A stretch of 21,735 nucleotides of DNA from a virus. Where the stretch lies: positions 1-21,735 of the IMG/VR virus record IMGVR_UViG_3300030090_002953, one strand, 5' to 3'. Under the pieces are notes generated by a model. It was not told where the DNA came from. It worked only from the letters and a program-made list of their open reading frames with translations, and searched no databases. Shown piece by piece: positions 5,648 to 14,025 of this stretch; position 1 is the stretch's first letter; each line of letters opens with the position of its first letter. A program made the translations under genes and the position numbers.

Positions 5648-7860
5648 TGTACGAGCAAAGTTTAGTTAAAACAATAGAACCTGTAAAAAAGACTACTATA
5701 AGTAGACTTAACAAAGGCAAGAAGTGGAAATACGGTTACGACAAAGAACACGACATAATTGTACTATCTCACACTGGTCAAATAGGTGAAATTATAGAAA
5801 TACAAAATTTAAGTATAGCGTTACCAAAAGCTCCAAAAGAAATATATAAACACGCCAAAAATAAATGGGTAAGATTCGAGCAACCTAAAGAACTCTCTCG
5901 TTTAAAAAATATATTTGATTGGAGAGGTTATCCGGAAGACGAAAAAGAAAAATGGTACGATTATATAGACCAAGAGTTCAAGCGAAGAGAGGAAGGTTTT
6001 TGGTTTATGAATAATAGTAATCCAACCTGGATAACTGGTACGCACTATATGTATTTACAATGGAGTAAAATTGACGTAGGTGCACCTGACTTTAGAGAAG
6101 CAAATAGATTATTCTTTATATTCTGGGAGGCTTGCAAAGCTGACAAAAGATGCTACGGTATGTGTTACCTAAAGAACAGACGTTCAGGCTTTTCGTTTAT
6201 GTCATCTGCAGAAACAGTTAATTTAGCTACTATATCGAGTGATAGTAGATATGGTATACTTTCTAAAACAGGTGCTGATGCTAAAAAAATGTTTACAGAT
6301 AAAGTTGTACCTATAAGTGTAAACTATCCTTTCTTTTTTAAACCTGTTCAAGATGGTATGGATCGTCCTAAAACAGAATTAGCCTATAGAGTGCCAGCTA
6401 GTAAGTTTACAAGAAAAAAAATTACTACCAACGAGCAGTTAGAAGATATACAAGGATTAGATACTACTATTGACTGGAAAAATACAGGTGATAATAGTTA
6501 TGATGGTGAAAAGCTAAACCTGCTAGTACATGATGAAAGTGGTAAATGGGAAAGACCAGATAACATATTAAATAACTGGAGAGTTACAAAAACTTGTTTA
6601 AGGTTAGGTAGTAGAATAGTTGGTAAGTGCATGATGGGTTCAACCTCTAATGCTTTAGATAAAGGTGGAGATAATTTCAAAAAACTATACAATGCGTCAG
6701 ATGTCACTAAAAGAAATAGAAACGGTCAAACGAAGTCTGGTTTATACTCTTTGTTTATCCCAATGGAATGGAACTACGAAGGATTTATTGACGAGTACGG
6801 AGTTCCAGTATTCACTACTCCTGACACAGATGTGTTTGCCCCAGACGGTGAACTAATTGACGTAGGTGTAATAGATCATTGGAATAATGAAGCTGATGGT
6901 TTAAAAGGTGATCAAGATGCTTTAAATGAGTTTTATAGACAGTTTCCTAGAACCACGGAGCACGCGTTTAGAGATGAAACTAAAAACTCTATATTTAATC
7001 TTATTAAAATATACGAGCAAATAGATTATAACGAGGAAATGTCTAGAACCTTAGGTATTAATACTGGAAACTTTCAATGGGTTGGTGGGGTAAAAGATAC
7101 TAATGTTATATTTTATCCAGATCCAAAAGGTAGGTTTAAAGTTAGCTGGATTCCACCTCAGCAATTACAAAATAGAGTAATACTTAAAAATGGTATAAAA
7201 CACCCTGGTAATGAACACATGGGAGCGTTTGGTTGTGACTCATATGATATATCAGGAACTGTAGATGGTGAAGGTTCTAAAGGAGCATTGCATGGTTTAA
7301 CAAAGTTTAGTATGGAAGATGCCCCTGCCAATAGTTTCTTTTTAGAATACTTATCAAGACCACCTACAGCAGAAATATTCTTTGAAGATGTATTGATGGC
7401 ATTAGTATTTTACGGTATGCCGATACTTGCGGAGAACAATAAACCCAGGTTATTATACTACTTGAGACGTAGAGGTTATAGAGGTTTCAGTATGAATCGA
7501 CCTGATAAAGTATGGAACAAACTATCTGTAGCTGAAAAAGAAATAGGTGGTATACCAAACTCTAGCGAAGATATAAAACAAGCTCATGCCGCGGCAATAG
7601 AAATGTATATACAAGATCATGTGGGTATGAGGCAAGATGGTACATTTGGTGATTTATATTTTAATGAATTATTAAATGATTGGAGTAGGTTTGATATAAA
7701 CAAAAGAACAAAGCATGATGCTACAATAAGTAGTGGTTTAGCTATAATGGCTAATAATAGACATTTGTATGCACCGAACGCTAAGGTTGAAAAACCAAAA
7801 CTAAATATAAGTATTTCCAGATATAGTAATACTGGAACTAATTCACAAATAATTAAATAA
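5647..7860 (+). CDS. terL: Terminase large subunit (packaging ATPase-nuclease)
   Basis: Motor that drives DNA into the procapsid and cuts it. The 737-residue protein shows the expected order. A P-loop region lies at 176-185 (KNRRSGFSFM), Walker B at 292-297 (LLVHDE, with Asp296 and catalytic Glu297), the coupling motif GST at 331-333, then an RNase H-like nuclease with first Asp near 531 (FGCDSYD), acidic residues at 580-581 (FFEDVLMALVFYG) and a last Asp at 691 (TKHDATISSGLA). The P-loop lacks the usual GK[ST]: Phe182 stands where Lys is expected, and Lys176 or the two Arg could take over. At 737 residues it is longer than many terminases (~450-650), mainly through its N-terminus. It is translationally coupled to the candidate small subunit and precedes the portal by 5 nt. 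Confidence 0.92.
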   Translation: MYEQSLVKTIEPVKKTTISRLNKGKKWKYGYDKEHDIIVLSHTGQIGEIIEIQNLSIALPKAPKEIYKHAKNKWVRFEQPKELSRLKNIFDWRGYPEDEKEKWYDYIDQEFKRREEGFWFMNNSNPTWITGTHYMYLQWSKIDVGAPDFREANRLFFIFWEACKADKRCYGMCYLKNRRSGFSFMSSAETVNLATISSDSRYGILSKTGADAKKMFTDKVVPISVNYPFFFKPVQDGMDRPKTELAYRVPASKFTRKKITTNEQLEDIQGLDTTIDWKNTGDNSYDGEKLNLLVHDESGKWERPDNILNNWRVTKTCLRLGSRIVGKCMMGSTSNALDKGGDNFKKLYNASDVTKRNRNGQTKSGLYSLFIPMEWNYEGFIDEYGVPVFTTPDTDVFAPDGELIDVGVIDHWNNEADGLKGDQDALNEFYRQFPRTTEHAFRDETKNSIFNLIKIYEQIDYNEEMSRTLGINTGNFQWVGGVKDTNVIFYPDPKGRFKVSWIPPQQLQNRVILKNGIKHPGNEHMGAFGCDSYDISGTVDGEGSKGALHGLTKFSMEDAPANSFFLEYLSRPPTAEIFFEDVLMALVFYGMPILAENNKPRLLYYLRRRGYRGFSMNRPDKVWNKLSVAEKEIGGIPNSSEDIKQAHAAAIEMYIQDHVGMRQDGTFGDLYFNELLNDWSRFDINKRTKHDATISSGLAIMANNRHLYAPNAKVEKPKLNISISRYSNTGTNSQIIK

Positions 7861-7865
7861 TAAAT

Positions 7866-10352
7866 ATGGCAGAGTCTGGCATTAAAAGTTATTTTCCTAG
7901 TCAAACAGTAAGTGATGCTGAAAAGCTTAGCTATGACTATGGTTTAAAAGTAGGTAAAGCTATAGAGCAAGAGTGGTTTAATAATGATAGAAGTACTGGT
8001 AAATACAGATCTAATCAAAATAATTTTCACAATTTAAGACTATACGCTAGAGGCGAACAGTCTATACAAAAATACAAGGATGAGTTATCTATTAATGGTG
8101 ATTTGTCCTATCTTAATTTAGACTGGAAGCCTGTTCCAATTATTTCTAAATTTGTTGATATTGTTGTTAACGGTATTGCTGAAAGAACTTATGATATAAC
8201 TGCTTTTTCTCAAGATCCTAGTGGTGTTGAAAAAAGAACTAAGTATATGGAAGATATACTTGATGATATGGAAAATGAAAGCTTTAATGCTTTTACTCAA
8301 GAAGCTTTTGGTGTAAACACAAGAAGAAGTAATGAAAAAACACTACCAGAATCTTCAGAAGAATTACAACTACACATGCAGCTTAATTACAAGCAAGCTG
8401 TTGAGATAGCAGAAGAGCAAGCATTAAGCGTTTTATTTGAAGGTAACAACTATGAATTAATAAAGAAAAGATTTTATTACGACTTAACGGTTCTTGGTAT
8501 TGGTTGTGTAAAAACAAGTTTTAATACGTCTGAAGGTGTTGTAATAGATTATGTTGACCCTGCTAACTTAGTATATTCTTATAGTGACTCTCCTTATTTT
8601 GAAGATATATATTATGTTGGCGAGGTAAAATCTATACCAGTAAACGAATTAGCTAAACAGTTTCCTCATTTATCAGAAGAAGAACTTAAAGATATAATGA
8701 AAAGCAAAAGTTATCATAGAAGTAATTATAACTCTAGATATTCAGTAGATAAAGAAGATAATAATACTATTCAAGTTTTATATTTTAATTATAAAACATA
8801 TATGAATGAAGTTTATAAAATAAAAGAAACTGGAACTGGCGCTGATAAAATTATACCTAAAGATGATTCTTTTAATCCACCAGAAGATATGCAAGGTGGC
8901 TTTGGTAGAATGATAAGATCTATAGAGTGTTTGTACGATGGAGCAATGATTTTAGGTACTGATAAATTACTTAAGTGGGAAATGTCAAAAAACATGATGC
9001 GTCCTAAAAGTGATTATACTAAAGTAAAAATGAACTACGCTATAGTAGCTCCTCGTATGTACGATGGTAAAATAGATTCTTTAGTAAAACGTATAACTGG
9101 TTTTGCTGACATGATTCAACTTACTCATCTAAAATTACAACAAGTAATGTCAAGGTTAATTCCAGATGGTGTTTATCTTGACGCTGATGGTTTAGCAGAA
9201 ATAGATTTAGGTAATGGTACTAACTATAATCCACAAGAAGCATTAAATATGTTTTTTCAAACTGGTAGTGTTATAGGTAGATCATTTACTAGTGAAGGCG
9301 ATATGAACCCGGGTAAAGTACCTATTCAAGAAATTGGTAGTGGTAGTGGTGGTAGTAAAATGCAAGCTCTTATAGGTAATTATAATTATTATCTACAAAT
9401 GATAAGAGATGTAACCGGACTAAATGAAGCTAGGGATGCTTCAACGCCAGATGTTAATTCACTAGTAGGCGTACAAAAAATGGCGGCTGCAAACTCTAAT
9501 ACAGCAACAAGACATATATTACAAGCTGGTTTATTTTTAACAGCTGAAATAGCAGAGTGTTTATCTCTTAGAATATCAGATATTATAGAATATTCACCAA
9601 CAAGAGATGCTTTTATACAAGCAATAGGATCTCATAACGTGGCTACGTTAAATGAAATGTCTGATTTACATCTTCATGACTTTGGAATATTTTTAAGTCT
9701 TCAACCAGATGAAGAAGAAAGAAGTGTTTTAGAAAATAATATACAAATGGCGTTACAACAAGGTACTATAGATTTAGAAGACGCTATTGATCTTAGAGAA
9801 ATTAAAAATATAAAGCTAGCAAACCAACTACTTAAAATACGTAGAAAAAAGAAACAAGAAGCAGATAGAGCTAGAGAACTAGAAAATATACAAGCCCAAT
9901 CACAATCTAACGCTCAAGCAGCGCAACAAGCCGCACAAATAGAAATGGAAAAGAACCAAGCTATAACACAGCAAAAAGCGCAGATAGTTCAAATGCAAGG
10001 TCAAGTTGATGTTCAAAAAATGCAGCAAGAAGCAGAACTTAAAAAACAACTAATGCAAATGGAGTTCCAAATGAATATGCAGTTAAAACAAGTGGATCTT
10101 CAGGCTTCAGCTGTTACAAACGCAACAAAAGAAAATAGAAAAGACCAAAGATTACAATTTCAAGCAGCACAACAAGAAACGCTTGTAGACAAGAGAGGCA
10201 AACAACAATCAAAATTAACAGATAGAAAAAACTCTCAACAATCAGAACTAATAGATCAAAAACAAACTGGAAAACCACCTAAAAACTTTGAGTCTGCAGG
10301 TAATGATACTTTAGGAGGAGGTTTTGACTTAGGTAGTTTTGATCCTAGTTAA
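7866..10352 (+). CDS. Portal protein with long glutamine-rich C-terminus
   Basis: Forms the ring at one capsid vertex through which DNA passes. The 828-residue size, the place directly after the large terminase, and the N-terminal LNLDWKPVPIISKFVDIVVN followed by a helical stem and clip region match portals of large podovirus-like and crAss-like phages, as I recall. Residues about 240-290 (YVDPANLVYSYSDSPYFEDI) and 470-490 belong to the wing and stem. From about 675 on the protein turns into a Gln-, Lys- and Met-rich coiled coil (residues ~675-800), including three 11-residue repeats at 770-802, before an acidic Gly-Phe-Asp tail. The long tail could form the barrel on the inner side of the portal, as in P22, or bind scaffold; this is inference. 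It is followed by 28 nt of A/T spacer. Confidence 0.85.
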   Translation: MAESGIKSYFPSQTVSDAEKLSYDYGLKVGKAIEQEWFNNDRSTGKYRSNQNNFHNLRLYARGEQSIQKYKDELSINGDLSYLNLDWKPVPIISKFVDIVVNGIAERTYDITAFSQDPSGVEKRTKYMEDILDDMENESFNAFTQEAFGVNTRRSNEKTLPESSEELQLHMQLNYKQAVEIAEEQALSVLFEGNNYELIKKRFYYDLTVLGIGCVKTSFNTSEGVVIDYVDPANLVYSYSDSPYFEDIYYVGEVKSIPVNELAKQFPHLSEEELKDIMKSKSYHRSNYNSRYSVDKEDNNTIQVLYFNYKTYMNEVYKIKETGTGADKIIPKDDSFNPPEDMQGGFGRMIRSIECLYDGAMILGTDKLLKWEMSKNMMRPKSDYTKVKMNYAIVAPRMYDGKIDSLVKRITGFADMIQLTHLKLQQVMSRLIPDGVYLDADGLAEIDLGNGTNYNPQEALNMFFQTGSVIGRSFTSEGDMNPGKVPIQEIGSGSGGSKMQALIGNYNYYLQMIRDVTGLNEARDASTPDVNSLVGVQKMAAANSNTATRHILQAGLFLTAEIAECLSLRISDIIEYSPTRDAFIQAIGSHNVATLNEMSDLHLHDFGIFLSLQPDEEERSVLENNIQMALQQGTIDLEDAIDLREIKNIKLANQLLKIRRKKKQEADRARELENIQAQSQSNAQAAQQAAQIEMEKNQAITQQKAQIVQMQGQVDVQKMQQEAELKKQLMQMEFQMNMQLKQVDLQASAVTNATKENRKDQRLQFQAAQQETLVDKRGKQQSKLTDRKNSQQSELIDQKQTGKPPKNFESAGNDTLGGGFDLGSFDPS
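10173..10271 (+). repeat. Three 11-residue repeats in the portal tail
   Basis: Three consecutive 33-nt units encode QETLVDKRGKQ, QSKLTDRKNSQ and QSELIDQKQTG. Leu at the fourth and Asp at the sixth position are constant. The eleven-residue period is typical of hendecad coiled coils. Confidence 0.6.
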
Positions 10353-10380
10353 AATTTATTAATTATTATTATATTATATT
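10353..10380 (+). promoter_or_regulatory. A/T leader before the scaffold-like gene
   Basis: A spacer of 28 nt made only of A and T. It contains TTTATTAATT 26 nt before the ATG and then TTATTATATTATATT. Nearly the same leader occurs at 13121-13147. No Shine-Dalgarno sequence and no clear Bacteroidota -7 box (TAnnTTTG) are present, so whether it acts in transcription or translation is open. Confidence 0.4.
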
Positions 10381-11565
10381 ATGGAAGAAAAAGATGAAAA
10401 AGTAGTTGAAGAAACTACACAAGATAATGTTACAAAAGTTGAAATTAAAGATGAGCAACAAGATGATAACATTACAAAAATAAACTTAGATAAACCCCCA
10501 ACACCAAAAGAAGAAAAAAATGAAACTAAAGAAAGTAACGCTGACAACAGCGGAGTGGTTGCAGAGCCTGAAAATGCCGACGCCTCACAAGAACAAAAAG
10601 AAGTACAGTCGGAAACAGAAACACAAGAAGCTCCAGCACTAGAAGAGATTACTGAAGACTCTACTGAAGAAGAAGTTGCTGAGGTAGAAGAGCAAATAGA
10701 AGAAGCTGTTGCAGAGGCTCAAGCTACTGGAAAACCAATACCAGAAAATATTCAAAAGTTAATAGACTTTATGGAAGAAACTGGTGGTGATTTAAATGAT
10801 TATGTTAAGCTTAATCAAGATTATAGTAATTTAGATGATAAAAATTTACTATATGAATATTATAGACAAACAAAACCTCATTTAAACAATGAAGAAATTA
10901 ACTTCCTTATGGAAGATCAATTCTCTTACGACGAAGAAGAAGATGACGAAAGAGATATACGAAGAAAAAAATTAGCGTTAAAAGAGCAAGTTGCCAGCGC
11001 TAAAAGCCACTTGGACGGGCAAAAGTCCAGATACTATAATGAAATCAAAGCTGGTTCAAAGCTTACGCCTGAACAACAAAAAGCTATTGATTTCTTTAAT
11101 AGATATAACAAGGAAGCAGAAGTAAATCAAAAAGCATCTAAAGTTAACAGTGATATTTTTACTAAAAAAACTAATGAAGTTTTTAACGACAAATTCAAAG
11201 GTTTTGAATATAACGTCGGTGATAAAAAATATCGTTTTAACGTAAACAACGTTGAAGAAACTAAAAATGTCCAAAGTAATATAAACAATTTTACCAAAAA
11301 GTTTTTGGATAAAAATTCAGCTTTAAAAGACGCTAGAGGATATCATAAAGCTCTTCACACCGCGATGAATGCAGATGCTATTGCAAAACACTTTTACGAA
11401 CAAGGTAAGGCGGACGCTATGAAAGATAGTATAGCTAAATCTAAAAATGTAGATATGAATCCAAGACAAAGTCATGGAAAAATTGAAGCAGGAGGTATGA
11501 AGTTTAAAGTGTTAGGTAATGATGCTTCTGATTTTAAGTTTAAAATTAAAAATAAAAATAAATAA
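10381..11565 (+). CDS. Probable scaffolding protein
   Basis: A 394-residue protein between portal and major capsid genes, the classic place of a scaffold. Residues 1-115 are strongly acidic and of low complexity (many Glu, Asp, Thr, Gln). Then follow helical segments (ENIQKLIDFMEETGGDLNDY, NLLYEYYRQTKPHLNNEEIN), an acidic stretch at about 180-192 (YDEEEDDERDIRRKK), and long charged helices to about 360. The end (FKFKIKNKNK) is basic. An acidic helical body with a basic end that can bind the coat protein is known for scaffolds such as that of P22; the match here is by character, not by sequence. No protease triad is visible, so whether it is cleaved or leaves intact is unknown. Confidence 0.7.
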   Translation: MEEKDEKVVEETTQDNVTKVEIKDEQQDDNITKINLDKPPTPKEEKNETKESNADNSGVVAEPENADASQEQKEVQSETETQEAPALEEITEDSTEEEVAEVEEQIEEAVAEAQATGKPIPENIQKLIDFMEETGGDLNDYVKLNQDYSNLDDKNLLYEYYRQTKPHLNNEEINFLMEDQFSYDEEEDDERDIRRKKLALKEQVASAKSHLDGQKSRYYNEIKAGSKLTPEQQKAIDFFNRYNKEAEVNQKASKVNSDIFTKKTNEVFNDKFKGFEYNVGDKKYRFNVNNVEETKNVQSNINNFTKKFLDKNSALKDARGYHKALHTAMNADAIAKHFYEQGKADAMKDSIAKSKNVDMNPRQSHGKIEAGGMKFKVLGNDASDFKFKIKNKNK

Positions 11566-11585
11566 CAATTTAAAATTACAAAATT

Positions 11586-13079
11586 ATGGCAATTACTGCA
11601 GGAACTGATTTGAATAGTGTTCCAAGCTCACAGCAGCAAACACTATCTACAAATTATGTTGACTTTACAAGCTCAGACACTGAAGGATGGGCGCAACAAT
11701 ACCTACCTGAATTAATGGAAAAAGAAGCTGAGGTTTTTGGACCTCGTACAATCTCTGGTTTCCTTAATCAAGTAGGTGCAGAAGAAGCAATGACTTCTGA
11801 TCGAGTTATATGGTCTGAGCAATCAAGACTTCATATATCTTTAAAAGGTACTATTGATCAAGATGGTAATATATCTTCTTCAGGTGCTAAAGGTTCGTTT
11901 ACAGTAACATCTGATATTGATGGAAATGTTGTAGCAGATGGATTTGGTAGTTCAAATCCAGGTGATGCACACGGTGTACGTAACCACGATATCGTTTTAC
12001 TTTCAACTCCAGGAGTTGTTGTTAGAGCTTTAGTTGTAGCTGTTAGTGGTAACACTATTGGTCTTAGAGCTTACAACGCTGATACTTTAGCTGCTTTAGC
12101 TGAAACAGCTGGTGGATGTACTTTATTAGTTATTGGTTCTGAGTTTAAAAAAGGTGATAACTATGATGGTTCAACTACAAGAGGTGCTAACGAGCCAAGC
12201 TTCAAAACTTTTACTAACAAGCCAATCATTATGAAAGATTACTACGAAGTATCTGGATCTGATGCTGGTAGAATTGGTTGGGTTGAAGTTTCTACTGAAA
12301 GTGGTCAAGGTGGTTACTTATGGTACTTAAAAGCTGAAGCTGATACAAGATCTCGTTTCACTGATTATTTAGAAATGGCAATGCTTGAGTCTATTCCAGG
12401 TTCGAACTCAACTAATGTTGATGGTGAACTAGGTTTATCTCCAGAAGGCGATGCTGGTACTGAAGGTTTATTCTACGCTATTGAGCAAAGAGGTAATGTT
12501 ACTACTGGTGTTACTGGTGTTAACGCCGCTACTGATTTAGCTGAGTTTGATGCTATTTTAGCTGAGTTTGATAAGCAAGGTGCTATTGAAGAAAACATGA
12601 TGTTTGTTAATAGAGCTACTAGTTTAGCTATTGATGATATGTTAGCTTCAATGAACTCTTACGGAGCTGGTGGTACTTCTTACGGAGTGTTTGATAACTC
12701 TGAAGACATGGCACTTAATTTAGGTTTCTCTGGTTTCCGAAGAGGTTCTTATGACTTCTACAAATCTGATTTCAGATACTTAAATGACAAAGCTACAAGA
12801 GGTGGTATTAATGAGACTGCTGGATCTGAAGCGTTAAGAGGTGTTATTATACCAGCTGGTTCGTCTTCAGTTTATGATCAAAGTGTTGGTGTAGCTGTTA
12901 GACGTCCTTTCTTACACGTTAGATATAGAGCTTCACAGACTGATGACCGAAGAATGAAAACTTGGGTTACTGGTTCTGTTGGTGCTGCTACATCTGCTTT
13001 AGATGTGATGCAAATACACATGTTATCAGAAAGATGTTTAGTTACTCAAGGTGCTAACAACTTTATGTTAATGAAGTAA
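11586..13079 (+). CDS. Major capsid protein
   Basis: A 497-residue protein placed after portal and scaffold and before a strong terminator. The N-terminal half (EGWAQQYLPELMEKEAEVFG, then TISGFLNQVGAEEAMTSDRV) and C-terminal half (MHMLSERCLVTQGANNFMLM-like end) match what I recall of crAss-like and related marine-phage coat proteins. Length agrees with their ~490-500 residues and an HK97-type fold is expected. Residues about 95-170 carry an inserted beta stretch with Gly, Ser and Asp turns. Codon use is notably uniform, with T-ending GGT, GCT, GTT and ACT dominating more than in neighbouring genes, which fits very high expression. The start context is AAAATTATG without Shine-Dalgarno. Of all virion proteins it is the likeliest chaperonin client (inference). 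Confidence 0.85.
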   Translation: MAITAGTDLNSVPSSQQQTLSTNYVDFTSSDTEGWAQQYLPELMEKEAEVFGPRTISGFLNQVGAEEAMTSDRVIWSEQSRLHISLKGTIDQDGNISSSGAKGSFTVTSDIDGNVVADGFGSSNPGDAHGVRNHDIVLLSTPGVVVRALVVAVSGNTIGLRAYNADTLAALAETAGGCTLLVIGSEFKKGDNYDGSTTRGANEPSFKTFTNKPIIMKDYYEVSGSDAGRIGWVEVSTESGQGGYLWYLKAEADTRSRFTDYLEMAMLESIPGSNSTNVDGELGLSPEGDAGTEGLFYAIEQRGNVTTGVTGVNAATDLAEFDAILAEFDKQGAIEENMMFVNRATSLAIDDMLASMNSYGAGGTSYGVFDNSEDMALNLGFSGFRRGSYDFYKSDFRYLNDKATRGGINETAGSEALRGVIIPAGSSSVYDQSVGVAVRRPFLHVRYRASQTDDRRMKTWVTGSVGAATSALDVMQIHMLSERCLVTQGANNFMLMK

Positions 13080-13087
13080 ACTATTTT

Positions 13088-13120
13088 TAAAAGACCGGGG
13101 CTTCGGCCCCGGCCTTTTAT
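13088..13120 (+). terminator. Strong intrinsic terminator after the capsid gene
   Basis: CCGGGGC (13095-13101), UUCG loop, GCCCCGG (13106-13112), extended past one A/C mismatch by G-C and several A-T pairs to a lower stem AAAA/TTTT, then TTTTATTTTATT. The loop-closing C(UUCG)G is one of the most stable tetraloops. It lies 9 nt after the capsid stop and should end or attenuate the capsid transcript. Confidence 0.92.
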
Positions 13121-13147
13121 TTTATTAATTTTATTATATATTATATT
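13121..13147 (+). promoter_or_regulatory. A/T leader after the terminator
   Basis: Only A and T; TTTATTAATT followed by TTATTATATATTATATT up to the ATG at 13148. It is nearly the same as the leader of the scaffold-like gene (10355-10380), with one inserted base. After a terminator a new promoter or a readthrough message is needed, so it may hold a start signal, but no consensus was recognised. Confidence 0.4.
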
Positions 13148-13966
13148 ATGGCAAAAAAACAAAAAACAGAAAAGGTAGAGGTACCTGTTGTTGAAACACC
13201 AGTTGTTGAAACACCAAAACCTAAAAAAGTTGAACCAAAAAAACCAAGTTGGGAAATAAAAGATAGAGTTTATTATTTAACTCAAAAACGTAGACCTTTA
13301 TCTTATATGGTAAAATCTGCTGGTATATATTTCTTTGATGAAGAAAAAGGTTACGAAAGAGAATTAAAATATTGTGAAAATCAAAAAAGTCCATTTGTAG
13401 ATGAAATGGTAGGAGATCAAAGATTAGCACATATAATATTTAGAAACGGAGCGCTTCATGTTCCAAGAAATAAACAAACCTTACAAAAATTATTATCATT
13501 ATACCATCCTCAAAGAAATACTTTGTGGGAAGAGTGGCAGCCAGAACTAGATGCTGCTGATGATTTAGAAATTTTAGAATTAGAATTAGAAGCGCTAAAT
13601 ATAGCTAAAACTATAGATATTGATATGGCTGAAGCTATCATGCGTGTAGAGATAGGTTCTAAAGTGTCTGACATGAGTTCTAAGGAACTTAAAAGAGATT
13701 TGTTATTATATGCTAAAAACAATCCTGCTTTGTTCTTAGAACTAGCTTCTGATGATAATGTTCAACTTAGAAACTTTGGTATTAAAGCTACTGAATTAGG
13801 TATATTAAAATTATCGCAAGATAACAGAAACTTTTTATGGGCTTCTAACGATAGAAAGTTAATGACAGTTCCTTTTGAAGAGCATCCATATACAGCATTA
13901 GCACATTGGTTTAAAACTGATGAAGGTATGGAAATATACAAAAGTATTGAAAAAAGATTAAATTAA
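13148..13966 (+). CDS. Conserved structural-region protein, unknown
   Basis: A 272-residue protein next to the major capsid gene. A Lys-, Pro- and Val-rich disordered N-terminus (residues 1-35) contains the repeat VVETP VVETP. A compact beta-rich domain follows at about 36-110 (DRVYYLTQKRRPLSYMVKSA, RLAHIIFRNGALHVPRNKQT), then a helical C-terminal domain to 272 (DDLEILELELEALNIAKTID, KELKRDLLLYAKNNPALFLE). No enzyme motif, membrane segment or signal peptide is seen. Its own transcriptional compartment, between two UNCG-capped hairpins, sets its dose apart from that of the capsid protein. Candidate roles are a minor capsid, head-completion or regulatory protein; nothing in the sequence decides between them. 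Confidence 0.8.
   Translation: MAKKQKTEKVEVPVVETPVVETPKPKKVEPKKPSWEIKDRVYYLTQKRRPLSYMVKSAGIYFFDEEKGYERELKYCENQKSPFVDEMVGDQRLAHIIFRNGALHVPRNKQTLQKLLSLYHPQRNTLWEEWQPELDAADDLEILELELEALNIAKTIDIDMAEAIMRVEIGSKVSDMSSKELKRDLLLYAKNNPALFLELASDDNVQLRNFGIKATELGILKLSQDNRNFLWASNDRKLMTVPFEEHPYTALAHWFKTDEGMEIYKSIEKRLN
13187..13216 (+). repeat. Perfect tandem 15-nt duplication
   Basis: GTTGTTGAAACACCA occurs twice in direct succession without mismatch (13187-13201 and 13202-13216), encoding VVETP twice in the disordered N-terminus. Perfect identity suggests recent slippage. Confidence 0.9.
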
Positions 13967-13973
13967 TCTAACT

Positions 13974-14010
13974 GTAGTGGTAGTCGCCCTACGGGGCGAT
14001 TACAAACTAC
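13974..14010 (+). terminator. UACG-capped hairpin between genes
   Basis: GTAGTCGCCC (13980-13989), loop TACG, GGGCGATTAC (13994-14003): ten pairs including one G-T. An outer GTAG/CTAC pairing (13974-13977 with 14007-14010) closes it across a small internal loop. C(UACG)G belongs to the stable UNCG tetraloops. An A-rich stretch, not a T tract, follows, so it may be a weak terminator, a processing site or an RNA-stability element. Confidence 0.6.
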
Positions 14011-14025
14011 AAATTAAAAAAAATT

